Assembly: GCF_947493765.1 (NCBI RefSeq) | Contig: NZ_CANLSZ010000001.1 | Span: 372,001-436,000, forward strand | Source: an uncultured Arthrobacter sp. | GTDB taxonomy: Bacteria; Actinomycetota; Actinomycetes; Actinomycetales; Micrococcaceae | DNA length: 64,000 nt | Reading direction: 5' to 3' | Shown: one piece after another, positions 9,616-19,865 of the stretch | Layout of the letters: every line of letters starts with the position of its first letter | Position numbering within the stretch: position 1 is the first letter of the stretch | The notes under the pieces: generated by a model | Seen by the model: the letters and a program-made list of their open reading frames with translations, nothing else | What the model was told of the DNA's origin: nothing | The model's database searches: none | Made by a program: the position numbers and the translations under genes

Positions 9616-11505
9616 CTAGCGCTTCAACACATGGACTAGGGCGACGACACCTCGCACAAGATCGGCTTGTGTACGGGACCTCAATTGCCAAACGGCTCGT
9701 ATTGCGCGCGTATCCGCAGCCATGACCACGTCCGCCATGCGCAGCTCGGCGCCAAAAGTTCGATCCTTCAGAACGGCCAGGGCAAGTCGACGTGAACGCA
9801 GATTGTCGTGGCACAGTCTGCTCAGCATCCCCACCGGGCCGCCGGCGGAAGACAACCTATATGCCATGCGCTCGGCGCGTCCGGCAGGGGCCAAGGAAAG
9901 GGTATGCGACCCATCTGCCGTGTGTGTGTAGTTCGCAGCAAATTCGACAAGAGAAAGCGACACTGTTCTGATCGAGCTCGCGCGTGCGCGAACGTCCTCA
10001 AGTACTTCGCGACTGGCGTCGTCCATCACCACGAGGACTCTCACATCTCTGGCCGCCCCGATGTCCGGACCGCCCGGAGCTTGGACCTGACGCCCTGCTC
10101 GTGGTTCTTTAGTTTCCGCTTCTTCATGACGCTCGGCTTTCTTCCGGTCCCCTGCATCAGGCGGCGTCAAACCAGGCAGAGGGAAGCCGACGCTTCTGGT
10201 CAGTTCCTCGATCACGGGCGCCATCAAGGTCGAGCGGAGAAAGGACTGACCATAGTCCCATGCTGCCGACCAGCGAGCTTCGTCGGGTTCTTGAAGCTGT
10301 TGAGCACATCGACGCAACGCCGCGCTAATGCCAGTAGCTGTCAATTCCGTGGCAGGAAACCAAAGAGGATAGTCGCGGAGCAGGTCAGTGGCCGCGTTGC
10401 CATGCTCGTGTGCGGAGACGATCGGCAGCCCGGTTGCCAGATACTCGGCCGTTTTACCACCGGTAACATATTTGCCCGAGGCGAGTAGTAGGATCAGCGC
10501 GTCTAGATCCTTATAGAAGCGAGCGACTTCGCGTTTGGGCACCGGACCGCCGTATTCGATGCCGTGCCTCCTTACGCCGTCGAATCTACGGAGGAGCTCA
10601 GGCGCTGCGCTTCCGCTGGAGCTGAGCTTTCCCCGGATCTGCGCCGTTGCCGCAGGCGTCTTTCTGCCACCAGTCAGGCCAAAGGCCTCAACCCATCCGT
10701 CAAGAAATGCATCCAAGGGATTGTTCTCATGCTGAAGGGTGCCGAGGTACCCGAACGACGGCGTTGCTCTGCGCCTTGCAGTGGGCCGACCGTGTCCGGG
10801 CTGCGGGTCGAAACCGTTGGGAACAACGCGCATCTTGGCAGCAGTAGCGGGATATCTGCGAACGTACTCGTCCTGAATCGGAGCATTTACGAACCAGACC
10901 TGTAGGGCCTCTTGCAGAAATGTCGCCTCCAACTTCCCATTGCTGGACCGAGGTGAGAAATTGTCGGATCCAGTGATGGTATTGAAGGCCCATGCATCCC
11001 GGTAGTCCAAGACGTAAGGAACGTCGGGCAAGGAACGCGCCACTGCAAACGACACGTAGGGGCTCGCCGACGCGATGACCAAGTTGACCGGGTGGTGCCG
11101 GTGGACCTCGCGAGCAGCCTTCGACGCCGGCTTCAACCACAGTCCGTGGAATGCTTCCGGGAATGAACGACGACTGCGGAGAGACTTCAGTCGCTCCCAC
11201 ACGTAAGGAGCCTCAATGCGCAACCTCGAGTAGTCCCGCAGATCACCTCTTGCATGATCCTCTGATCCGCCGTCGGACACTCTGACAACCTGCACCGACG
11301 AGTCAATGGAATCCAGGAGGCCCGTATCAACGCCCGAGATCTCGGACCACGTTTCTCCATCGATTGTAAGAACGGTGACGTCCCAGCCAGCTGCGGCGAA
11401 TGCATTGGGTACGGCTAAAGAACGGTAGACCGAGGATGCGGTACTCGGAGGGTACGCGAAGCCTATGTACAGCAGGTGGGGCTTAACGTTCGATGCAATT
11501 TTCAC
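9616..11505 (-). CDS. Glycosyltransferase (GT4-like) with extra ~150-200 aa C-terminal domain
   Basis: HLLYIGFAYPPSTASSVYRSLAVPNAFAAAGWDVTVLT; GKTAEYLATGLPIVS; C-terminal DVRVLVVMDDASREVLEDVRARA...ADTRAIRAVWQLRSRTQADLVRG; GTG start at 11505. Confidence 0.8.
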   Translation of the reverse strand: MKIASNVKPHLLYIGFAYPPSTASSVYRSLAVPNAFAAAGWDVTVLTIDGETWSEISGVDTGLLDSIDSSVQVVRVSDGGSEDHARGDLRDYSRLRIEAPYVWERLKSLRSRRSFPEAFHGLWLKPASKAAREVHRHHPVNLVIASASPYVSFAVARSLPDVPYVLDYRDAWAFNTITGSDNFSPRSSNGKLEATFLQEALQVWFVNAPIQDEYVRRYPATAAKMRVVPNGFDPQPGHGRPTARRRATPSFGYLGTLQHENNPLDAFLDGWVEAFGLTGGRKTPAATAQIRGKLSSSGSAAPELLRRFDGVRRHGIEYGGPVPKREVARFYKDLDALILLLASGKYVTGGKTAEYLATGLPIVSAHEHGNAATDLLRDYPLWFPATELTATGISAALRRCAQQLQEPDEARWSAAWDYGQSFLRSTLMAPVIEELTRSVGFPLPGLTPPDAGDRKKAERHEEAETKEPRAGRQVQAPGGPDIGAARDVRVLVVMDDASREVLEDVRARASSIRTVSLSLVEFAANYTHTADGSHTLSLAPAGRAERMAYRLSSAGGPVGMLSRLCHDNLRSRRLALAVLKDRTFGAELRMADVVMAADTRAIRAVWQLRSRTQADLVRGVVALVHVLKR

Positions 11506-11823
11506 GTCGCTTCTTCCTCTATCTGCTCGGCCAATGCCTCGGCATATACGGTCCTCAACCGGTCGACCAGGCGCCTGGCGTTACGATGTCTGTTTACGTC
11601 GGCCGGACCACCCGCCGTTGAGAGGTGGTCCGCAAATCACCAATGGCTTCTGGAACGTCAGGGCGCCGGCCCGAGCGCACCGTCCGCGGGCGCTGCGCTC
11701 TCGCCCGCCGTTCTGGACGTACCACCGCTCGGTGAGCGGAAAAAACAGCGCCAGTTGGGCTGGATTCGGTCGTGCGTCCGCTGCATCCCACTCCGCGTCC
11801 ACGTGCCACGCATCCGACGCCAT
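11502..11823 (-). pseudogene. Possible frameshifted remnant of an upstream polysaccharide-biosynthesis gene
   Basis: Frame ending 11502 reads *FADHLSTAGGPADVNRHRNARRLVDRLRTVYAEALAEQIEEEAT* and its stop overlaps the next GTG (GTGA); another frame just upstream gives MASDAWHVDAEWDAADARPNPAQLALFFPLTERWYVQNGG... Confidence 0.35.
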
Positions 11824-12041
11824 GGCTCCCCTTCGCCGCGCCCTTCAGACATAGTCGCCGAACCGACACCTGCGCAGACGAACAGATGTGTGACGCGAGT
11901 GCTTCCCGGCATGCATGTCATCCTCTCACGCTGCTTGTACGTCCCCTGGACCAGCTAGGGTGCTAAAGAGGAGAGCCACGTAGGATGGAAGGCGTGCCTG
12001 CTGCAGGTACACCCCTGCTCCCCCGCCGCTTCGGAGAACCG

Positions 12042-13847
12042 ATGAAAGAACTGTTCCGCGTCCTGCGCGAACTCATACCTATTCTCCCTGCCAGGGCGCG
12101 ACGTTTCATCATCGTCTTCGGTCTGGCACTTTCCCTCCTGTCCCTGCTCGAGGCGGGGGCACTTGGCGTGTTCGCCGTGATCATGACCCAGATTCTTGGT
12201 GGTGGTGATCTTCAGCTGCCCGTTCTCGGCACAGTGTCCCGCGACATGAGCCTGTGGCTGCTGGTCGCCTCCACTGCCCTTATGATCGTGAAATCCTTCG
12301 TCAGTATCTGGATGCAGTGGATCTCTACCCGGAAGTTTGCTCAGTTCGAGCTCGAAATCGGCACCCACCTCTTCAATAGCTACATCCGCTCGCCGTGGAC
12401 CGAACGAATGAAGCGATCAACGGCTGAGCTGGTGCGGCTCATCGACGTCGGCATTGCCAACACGATCGCCGGCGTGTTGATCCCCGCCGTCACCATTCCA
12501 TCGCAGATCCTCACTTTCCTGTCGGTACTGGGCATCCTGGTGGTCACGCAACCGTTGACCGCTCTGCTCACCGTGGTTTACCTCGGCCTAATCGCCGGGG
12601 TGCTCTACGTCTGGTTGACGAAGAAGTCCTATGTGGCAGGGCGGGTCAACCGGGACTCGGCTATGCGCATGGCGACCCTCGTGTCCGAGATGATCTCCGC
12701 GCTGAAGGAGATTACCCTCCGTGATAAGGCGCAGGAGGTGGGCGACGTCGTTTTCGTCAGTCGATCACGCGCAGCGCACTCCCGCTCGAACATTCGATTC
12801 CTCGCGGCTGTTCCGAAGTTCGTCGTCGACATGGCGCTGCTCGGCGGGTTCCTTCTTATCGGCAGCGTGTCTTTCCTGACCGGTGGCCTGGAGAGCGCGC
12901 TCGCGGCCGTCGCCATCTTCGGCATCGCCGGGTTCAAGATGGTACCGTCCCTCACCGCAGTGCAGTCACAGCTTGCCCTGACGCAGTCCACGCTGCCGTA
13001 CACGAGCATTGTGTTGGAAGACATCAAGCGCATGGATTCCTACAGCAACCGCGACGAGAACATCGGCGGCTTGCGGATAGGAGCCGAGCCTCGAATGTTG
13101 ACACTCAAGGGTGTCGGGTTCACTTATCCTGGAGCATCGTCGCCGGCGGTGAGCGACATAGAGCTCGCGGTCCCGATCGGATCGTCGGTCGGCATTGTCG
13201 GCCAGTCCGGCGCAGGGAAGTCCACCCTCATTGATATCCTGCTGGGTCTACTGACCCCGTCCGCAGGGTCGATGCATCTCGATGGCGTACCCCTCGAGGA
13301 CGTTCTGGCCGACTGGCGGTCCAGGGTGGGTTACGTCCCTCAGGACGTCGCCATTTTTGATGGATCGATCGCACAGAATGTCGCTCTCACCTGGAGCGAT
13401 GACTTCGACGAGCAAAGAGTCCGCGAGGCTCTGCGGAAGGCGCAGCTGCTCGAGACCGTCGAAATGAGAGCCCGCGGAATCCATGGGAGGGTGGGCGAGA
13501 GAGGCTTGGCGCTGTCCGGAGGCCAAAGACAGCGGCTCGGCATTGCACGAGCGCTCTATGTGGATCCACTCGTCCTCGTGCTCGACGAGGCGACCAGCGC
13601 GCTCGATACGGCGACCGAAGCTGCAGTGGCGGACGCGATCGGAGAACTGCACGGCGAGATCACAGTCATCTCCGTGGCGCATCGGCTGTCCACCATCAGG
13701 CACAGCGACCAGGTGTGCTTCATGAGTGATGGCTCGATCATCAGCCGAGGAACCTTTGACGAGGTGGTCGCAGGGAATACCGAGTTCGCTCAGCAGGCGA
13801 TGCTGGCTGGTCTCACTCCGGACGATCAGCCTGTCAAGAACTCATAA
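12042..13847 (+). CDS. ABC transporter, fused permease-ATPase (flippase/exporter type)
   Basis: Multiple TM helices, Walker A GQSGAGKSTL, signature LSGGQRQRLGIARAL, Walker B VLVLDEATSALD. Start at 12042 or 11985. Confidence 0.9.
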   Translation: MKELFRVLRELIPILPARARRFIIVFGLALSLLSLLEAGALGVFAVIMTQILGGGDLQLPVLGTVSRDMSLWLLVASTALMIVKSFVSIWMQWISTRKFAQFELEIGTHLFNSYIRSPWTERMKRSTAELVRLIDVGIANTIAGVLIPAVTIPSQILTFLSVLGILVVTQPLTALLTVVYLGLIAGVLYVWLTKKSYVAGRVNRDSAMRMATLVSEMISALKEITLRDKAQEVGDVVFVSRSRAAHSRSNIRFLAAVPKFVVDMALLGGFLLIGSVSFLTGGLESALAAVAIFGIAGFKMVPSLTAVQSQLALTQSTLPYTSIVLEDIKRMDSYSNRDENIGGLRIGAEPRMLTLKGVGFTYPGASSPAVSDIELAVPIGSSVGIVGQSGAGKSTLIDILLGLLTPSAGSMHLDGVPLEDVLADWRSRVGYVPQDVAIFDGSIAQNVALTWSDDFDEQRVREALRKAQLLETVEMRARGIHGRVGERGLALSGGQRQRLGIARALYVDPLVLVLDEATSALDTATEAAVADAIGELHGEITVISVAHRLSTIRHSDQVCFMSDGSIISRGTFDEVVAGNTEFAQQAMLAGLTPDDQPVKNS

Positions 13848-13873
13848 ATCGAGGTTTTCAGGTCGCGTGCCGA

Positions 13874-14884
13874 TTACGCTCCCACATCGGAGCATCCGGC
13901 AACTGCTCTGTAGAGTGCATCGAGTTTCGGAATGTACGAGGCAGCGTCGTACCGGGGTACGGCCCAGGTAGAACTTCCGAATCGGCTCGCTGCCAGCCTA
14001 GGGTCATCCAGTGCGGTGAGCACCTGTGCAACGACGTCGTCGACCGGACCCTCCATGACCGGCGGGACGGTACCGTCGTCGGGCCTGGCAAGACGAGTTC
14101 CCAGAGCTGCCATCGGAAGACCCATGCACAGGGCTTCGAACTCACTTGTCGCGAAGTTGTTGGTCGCTTGTCCGATGGCAACGTGCGCGTTCGACATCAC
14201 TTCATGAAATTCGGACTGAGGCATCCGCGGCAGCAACTCCACCCCGGCCGCGCGCGCTGCTTCAGCTCCCGGTCCCCAGTCAAGTCCGACCAAACGCGCA
14301 CGGTTCCGTGCTGCGCGAAAGAGAGCTGCAGCCAACTCAAGCTGACCGTCGACCCCCTTGTCCGCATCCCAGCGCGAAACGAACAGAATGCTCGGTTGCA
14401 CCGCATCAGGGGACCATGGCGGCAATATCGAGGCATCCACGAGCGCCGGAAGGAACTCGGCATCCGATCGAGCCGCAAGCGCATTGTCCGCTGTGTCGTT
14501 GTTCGCGTAGAAGACGTGAGCAGCCTCGTCCACAGCACGTTGGATCTCACCGTGGAACTGCGAATCCTTCCACTGCCGACGGATGTCGGACCCATGAAGG
14601 GTCAACACATACGGTCGCTTCGGGACCCCTGCTTCACGGAGAAGCCGAGCGGAGGTCCCGTAATGCACGTGAACCACATCGGCCCGGCCGACCGCCACCA
14701 TACGGCGTGCCCGGTACGGGATATAGGTGGCCTTACGGCGCAGCGGCCCTCCCAGCACAGGGCGCATCGGCCGGACGAGAGAGGGCGGGAGATAGTCCCA
14801 GCGCAGCCCCGTTCTTGCTGCTGCGGTCACCATGGACCGCGCCACAGATGCACAATCGTTGAACTGCAGGACCTTTGGGGTCAC
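13874..14884 (-). CDS. Glycosyltransferase (GT1/GT4 fold)
   Basis: VLQFNDCASVARSMV...VVHVHYGTSARLLREAG...LTLHGSDIRRQW; GTG start overlaps upstream stop (14881-14884). Confidence 0.8.
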   Translation of the reverse strand: MTPKVLQFNDCASVARSMVTAAARTGLRWDYLPPSLVRPMRPVLGGPLRRKATYIPYRARRMVAVGRADVVHVHYGTSARLLREAGVPKRPYVLTLHGSDIRRQWKDSQFHGEIQRAVDEAAHVFYANNDTADNALAARSDAEFLPALVDASILPPWSPDAVQPSILFVSRWDADKGVDGQLELAAALFRAARNRARLVGLDWGPGAEAARAAGVELLPRMPQSEFHEVMSNAHVAIGQATNNFATSEFEALCMGLPMAALGTRLARPDDGTVPPVMEGPVDDVVAQVLTALDDPRLAASRFGSSTWAVPRYDAASYIPKLDALYRAVAGCSDVGA

Positions 14885-16029
14885 GTTGCTTTCCTGCTAC
14901 CGACGAGAGCGTCAATAGCACGCGCCCACTCTTTGACCTGCTCCTCGGCCGACAGCTTCCGTGCTGCAAGCGCAGATGCGCGTTTGTAGTCGGCAACCCC
15001 TTCGGGCGTCAACGCATCAAGGGCAGCCGCGAGTGCCTCTGCAGTGAAATTCTCGGTGACGACACCAATGCCCTCGGCGCGGACGATCGCCGCCATCTCC
15101 GGCGACGGGCCGATCACGAGCCCGAGTCTGGCCTGGACGAAGTCGAAGAACTTGTTCGGAAGCGACCAGGCAAAGTTGAAGTTGATAGGAGGAAGGACAT
15201 ACACCCCTACGTCGTAATCGTTGAGCGTCCGGGACAGCTCTGCATACGGCACCGGAGCGTGGAGGGCTACATTCGGCATCGAGTCCACGCGACGTCGTAG
15301 CGACTCGTAGTACGGACCCTTGTTCTGCGTCAGGTACAGGTCCAGCGTCGCATTACCCGCGAGCATTCCCATGGCATCGAGAGTGAGCTCGATGAACCGC
15401 CCGTGCTGTGCAGCGCCGGAGTGGACGAGCCGGATAGGATTCCCCACTGCACCTGGCTCGAAGTCCGAGAACGGAGCCGCGTTCGTGACAACGGAGGCAT
15501 GGAGACCGAACTCGCGTCGGTACTCGTCTGCAATGTGGCCGGCAACCGTTGAGACCGAATCCGCCTGCGTTGCGAAGTGCCGTACCAGCCAGCGCATGAA
15601 GGGACCGACGAAGATGCGCCACCTGAGGAGTTCTTCCTTGGTGCGCGGGTGATACTCATGGAGGTCCAGGTGGACGCCGTGTACCGATTGTAGGGACAGG
15701 GCGAGCCCGGCGGTGTCGATGTCGTTGGCCAGAACGACGTCGAACGAACGCCCGGCGAAGCGAGGTCGCAGATGAGCGATGACGGGGTTCGTCCAATAGG
15801 CGCGGCGGTAGGCACGGAGGATCACCGCGATCCTGTCGTAGTCCCATTCCTTGAGGTTCGCCGGTATCTCGATATGACTCGCCACTCCGTCGGGTGCATC
15901 CCCATACCCGCAGGTCGTGATCTCGTATCGATCCTTGAACAAGGCAATCTGCTTCAAGATCCGCGCGTCCGAACGGAGGGGAGAAAAGGAGATGATCAGG
16001 AGGCGCGGGGCAGACATGCGCACCATCAT
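14881..16029 (-). CDS. Glycosyltransferase (GT4-like)
   Basis: APRLLIISFSPLRSDARILKQIALFKDRYEITTCGYG...DLHEYHPRTKEE...PNKFFDFVQARLGLVIGPSPEMAAIV; start 16029 or 16017. Confidence 0.8.
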   Translation of the reverse strand: MMVRMSAPRLLIISFSPLRSDARILKQIALFKDRYEITTCGYGDAPDGVASHIEIPANLKEWDYDRIAVILRAYRRAYWTNPVIAHLRPRFAGRSFDVVLANDIDTAGLALSLQSVHGVHLDLHEYHPRTKEELLRWRIFVGPFMRWLVRHFATQADSVSTVAGHIADEYRREFGLHASVVTNAAPFSDFEPGAVGNPIRLVHSGAAQHGRFIELTLDAMGMLAGNATLDLYLTQNKGPYYESLRRRVDSMPNVALHAPVPYAELSRTLNDYDVGVYVLPPINFNFAWSLPNKFFDFVQARLGLVIGPSPEMAAIVRAEGIGVVTENFTAEALAAALDALTPEGVADYKRASALAARKLSAEEQVKEWARAIDALVGSRKAT

Positions 16030-16159
16030 GTCAGCCCTCCCAGGTCCAGTCCATTTGCGCAGCACACCTGGGAAGGCCTGGGTGACGAGCCGCTTCATGA
16101 AGTCCCACCTGGATGAAATAGAGTATCCCGCAGTGTCTAGCTGTAGGAGTGACCGCCCC

Positions 16160-17395
16160 ATGCGTCCCCGCGAGAACCGAACTCCGCGAGTTCCAGTGAC
16201 GATCGACGCTGTCATTCCACTGCACGACACGGCCCGTCCATTCCGTCGAACGGTGGCCTCCCTCCTGGATCAGCGGGCGTCGCTCGCAGAGATCGGAGCA
16301 AGGCTGACAATTTCGATCATCTGCCACAACATCGCCGTCGAACCTGTGCGGTCGGCACTCGGACCCCAGTCGGCAGACAATGACATCGTGCTGGAGCACT
16401 TCGTCGACGGAATATTCTCGCCCGCCGGTCCGAAAAATCACGCCCTCGCCCGGGCTGCGGCAGAATTCGTCACCTTCGTCGACTCCGATGACTATCTGGA
16501 ACCCGGGGCGCTCAGCAGCTGGGTGACACGCGCCGAAGCCACAGGTGCTGACGCAGTTCTGGCCCCGATCCGCACCCCTGAAGGGGCCATCCTCGCGACT
16601 CCGGGGCTGCGCCCGACCAAGCCCAGGACCCTGGACCCAGTGAAGGACGGACTGGCTACCCGTAGTCTGCCGTACGGATTACTCCGCACCGCTTCATTAC
16701 GCCGGATCGGGTTCCGCTTCACGGAAGGTCTGAGGGTCGGAGAAGACCTCGAGCCGACATTGAGGCTACTTTTCAGCGATTGCCTCATCACCTATCCGTA
16801 TGGTGGGGGCGCCTACAGTCAGACCGATGATGCTGCGGCAGGTCGGGTGACCGCTGCTGTGGCCCCGCTACGTGAGGAGTTCCGCTGGCTCGATCTCCTG
16901 GCCACACAGGAGTGGTTGCTGGCACTGCCCCTGACCCATCGGCGCTCGATCGCATTGAAGCTCATGAGGATCCACGGGGTGGGCGCCCTGCTCCGCCGCG
17001 GCGACGCGCTCGCACCGAGCACTCACCGGTGCGGGAGTGCCCCTGACGATGCGCGCACACTGTGGAATGCGGACGAGCAGGACGCGTGGCTGACGATCCA
17101 GCGCACCATCGAGGGGATCGCCGGGGGCGAGCTCGCGGCGCTCAGCCGGGCGGATGCCCGGCTCGTCGAGGCAGCTGGCAGGACGGCCGGTCCTGCAGAT
17201 TTTGCCGCTGCAGCCTCGTACCACCGATCGTCGACCCGGCATGACGAACTCCTGACGAGGAGGCTGACCCGTGTCCTGACCCGCGATGCGATCATCCGGC
17301 GCTACATTCGGGACAAGCGACGGCGCTCACGCGGGGTATTCGACGCTGCCAGCGACGCACGCGGGCCCGGGATGACGCGCAGCTCAGCGGAGTAA
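16160..17395 (+). CDS. Glycosyltransferase family 2
   Basis: IDAVIPLHDTARPFRRTVASLLDQ...FVTFVDSDDYLEPGALSSW; ATG at 16160. Confidence 0.85.
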   Translation: MRPRENRTPRVPVTIDAVIPLHDTARPFRRTVASLLDQRASLAEIGARLTISIICHNIAVEPVRSALGPQSADNDIVLEHFVDGIFSPAGPKNHALARAAAEFVTFVDSDDYLEPGALSSWVTRAEATGADAVLAPIRTPEGAILATPGLRPTKPRTLDPVKDGLATRSLPYGLLRTASLRRIGFRFTEGLRVGEDLEPTLRLLFSDCLITYPYGGGAYSQTDDAAAGRVTAAVAPLREEFRWLDLLATQEWLLALPLTHRRSIALKLMRIHGVGALLRRGDALAPSTHRCGSAPDDARTLWNADEQDAWLTIQRTIEGIAGGELAALSRADARLVEAAGRTAGPADFAAAASYHRSSTRHDELLTRRLTRVLTRDAIIRRYIRDKRRRSRGVFDAASDARGPGMTRSSAE

Positions 17396-18499
17396 CGCGG
17401 CCGCGGGCAGGAATCTCAGTGGCGACTCGGGATCCAGTGCCGACCCCAGCGACGACGGTAGGACGGTGGCCATGCTCCCGAAGCGTCGCCGCGACAGGGC
17501 ACGCTGCCGCAGTACTTCCGAGTCCAATGAGGGATCCAGGATCGCCTTCGCCAAGCGGCGGTCTGCGAGGCTCAGCGGACGCAGGGCGCCTGGCGCTCGC
17601 CGCAGCAGCGCCGACATGACGCCCGCGAGCTCCGTCCGATCAGCAGCGGACCAGCCACCTGACTCATACCGTGTCTGGACCAAACCGAAGACGTGCACCC
17701 GCACCAGTTTCACCACGATCGCGCGCCGTTCAGCGTCGCTGAGGCCCTGGAACCATTCGCCGGCCACCAGTGACCTGACGAATTCGAGCTCCACCGGCAC
17801 GGGCCGTCGGGCGAAGCTGACACGGTCCACCGCCTGGGCGCCGACAACGTAGCGCCCGGCGCCGCGGGCGTAGTCGATCCTGCCCCCTCCGAACCACAGC
17901 TTCGACGTGAACTCCTGGTCATCCCCGGTGGGAAGACCAGGCGTGAATCGGAGCGACAGCCGCGCGATCTCAGTCCGGCGTACCAGTCCCAGAGGCGCTG
18001 TGCGGTACGACAGTCGATCCTTGATCGGGTGCAGGGCACGGTGGCGTCCGGCGCGCAGCACCGGGGTGCGGATGATCCGGCCGTCGGCGTGGCGTTCCGG
18101 GGCGATCACGGCATCGGACCGGAATCTCTCCGCCAGCGTGAGCCAGTCCGAGATGGCTCCGGGCTCCACCGTGTCGTCGCTGCCCATCACCCCGACGTAT
18201 CTGGCGGTCGCGCGGGCGATGCCGTGATTGAGCGGTCCCGCAGGGCTCGCGATGCCGTCCTGCAACTCCAGAAAACGGACGCGGGTTCGTGATGCCTCGG
18301 GCAGCCGGGCGGAGATCCGCGTGACCGGGATGTTGTGGCAGACCACAGTGATCCTCAGGCCGGCGGGCCGATCGGTGGCGAGGCCGCCGTCGAGCAGTGA
18401 GTCGACCGCCGCCGCGATCGGGCGCTCCTCACTGTGGACAGCGATGACCATGTCGACTTGCGGTGCCGGCCCGGTCAGATCAAGGGATTCGTGGGTCAC
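17384..18499 (-). CDS. Glycosyltransferase family 2 (paralogue of the convergent neighbour)
   Basis: VDMVIAVHSEERPIAAAVDSLLDGG...DGIASPAGPLNHGIARATARYVGVMGSDDTVEPGAISDW; GTG at 18499 overlaps upstream stop. Confidence 0.8.
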   Translation of the reverse strand: MTHESLDLTGPAPQVDMVIAVHSEERPIAAAVDSLLDGGLATDRPAGLRITVVCHNIPVTRISARLPEASRTRVRFLELQDGIASPAGPLNHGIARATARYVGVMGSDDTVEPGAISDWLTLAERFRSDAVIAPERHADGRIIRTPVLRAGRHRALHPIKDRLSYRTAPLGLVRRTEIARLSLRFTPGLPTGDDQEFTSKLWFGGGRIDYARGAGRYVVGAQAVDRVSFARRPVPVELEFVRSLVAGEWFQGLSDAERRAIVVKLVRVHVFGLVQTRYESGGWSAADRTELAGVMSALLRRAPGALRPLSLADRRLAKAILDPSLDSEVLRQRALSRRRFGSMATVLPSSLGSALDPESPLRFLPAAALLR

Positions 18500-19620
18500 G
18501 GAAGAGCTTTCCTGGCTCGCCTGGTGTTCGATCGGAGCTCTGCAGCCTCGTAGGCCATCGTGAAGAGATCGGCCACGACCCGCGCGTTGAACCGTTCCCG
18601 AACGGGTCCGGCAAGACCCTCCGGGGTGCTGTGCTCGAGCAGGGCACCCGCTTCGATGATCGCCTCCCCCAGTGTCTCGGCCGTGGGCGTCTCCACGAGC
18701 ACGCTGTTGGTCGCGTCGCAGTAGTCGTCGTAGCCGCCGGCGACGGCGGCCACCACCGGCCGCCCGCACGAGAGCGCCTCGGCGGCGGCGGTGAAGAAGT
18801 TCTCCTGCTCGGAGGGGAGGAAGAACAGATCCGCTTCCTCCATGCGCGCGAAGATCTCATCGGGTGGTAGCGCACCGCGCAGGTGGATGAGCTCGGCCAC
18901 CTGCGCGGTCGATGCCCGCTGCCGCATCTGGTCCTCGAGCGGGCCCTCGCCTACCCATTCCAGGTGCACGGCCCGGCCGTGTTCGGTCAGCCACTGTACG
19001 GTTTCGAGGGCTAGGAGGGGTCGCTTGCGTGGCACGAGCCCGCCAACGGCGACGAGCCGGAGCCGCTCCGCCCGTGGCCAGGGTCGTAGTGGGCGGCTGT
19101 TGTCGACGACGCACGGGACCACCCGCGATGCACCCGGCCGGGCGAAGAGCTGCAACCGCTCGGCGAGTTCCGTGGTGACCCCGGTGACGCCGTGAGGGAA
19201 GCGCAGGAGATGGCGAAGCCACGCGAGGCGCTGCCAGGCGGGCCCCACGCTCGCCGGATTCGTGACCCCGTTCCAGTGCTCGGTGTGGAGCCAGGGCAGG
19301 CGGACGGTGAGCCATACCGGCAGCATCAGGAGAATCGTGGAGAAAGCCATCGAATGGACGATGTCCGCCTCCTTCATCTCCCGTCGCAGAAGGGCGTGGA
19401 CCGACAGGATGCTCCAGGGCTTCCGCAGATTCAGGGAGACGCGTAAGACCTCGACGCCGTCGACGTCGTCCGTCCTGGGTGCCGCGGATGACCGCAAGCG
19501 GATATGGATCACGCGAACAGCATGTGCCGACCGGATCGCCTTGACATGCTCGTGGTTGAAGGGAGCTTCAGTGGGCGCTTCGACGGAAGGGTACCAAGTG
19601 GACACGGCGAGGATCTTCAT
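18496..19620 (-). CDS. Glycosyltransferase family 4
   Basis: KILAVSTWYPSVEAPTEAPFNHEHVKAI...WVGEGPLEDQMRQRA...LPSEQENFFTAAAEALSCGRPVVAA. Confidence 0.9.
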   Translation of the reverse strand: MKILAVSTWYPSVEAPTEAPFNHEHVKAIRSAHAVRVIHIRLRSSAAPRTDDVDGVEVLRVSLNLRKPWSILSVHALLRREMKEADIVHSMAFSTILLMLPVWLTVRLPWLHTEHWNGVTNPASVGPAWQRLAWLRHLLRFPHGVTGVTTELAERLQLFARPGASRVVPCVVDNSRPLRPWPRAERLRLVAVGGLVPRKRPLLALETVQWLTEHGRAVHLEWVGEGPLEDQMRQRASTAQVAELIHLRGALPPDEIFARMEEADLFFLPSEQENFFTAAAEALSCGRPVVAAVAGGYDDYCDATNSVLVETPTAETLGEAIIEAGALLEHSTPEGLAGPVRERFNARVVADLFTMAYEAAELRSNTRRARKALP

Positions 19621-19865
19621 GCGGCACCGGAGTCTTCGATGATCGGTTCGACGATCAGCGTCCGCTCGGTTGCCGATCTTCCTTGGGAAGGAACCGGTAT
19701 CACTCCCTGGGCTGCAGCCCCTTGCCTACGCTGGTCGGTCACCGGGCAAGGCTATCGCACCGCAGAAGGACGCAGGGGACTACGGACGCCGTGGTAATCT
19801 TGCCAAGTTTGCCGGTCGTCCGCGTCCGAGCGTCGGACCGATGGATCACTTTAGCTACAGGAGTC

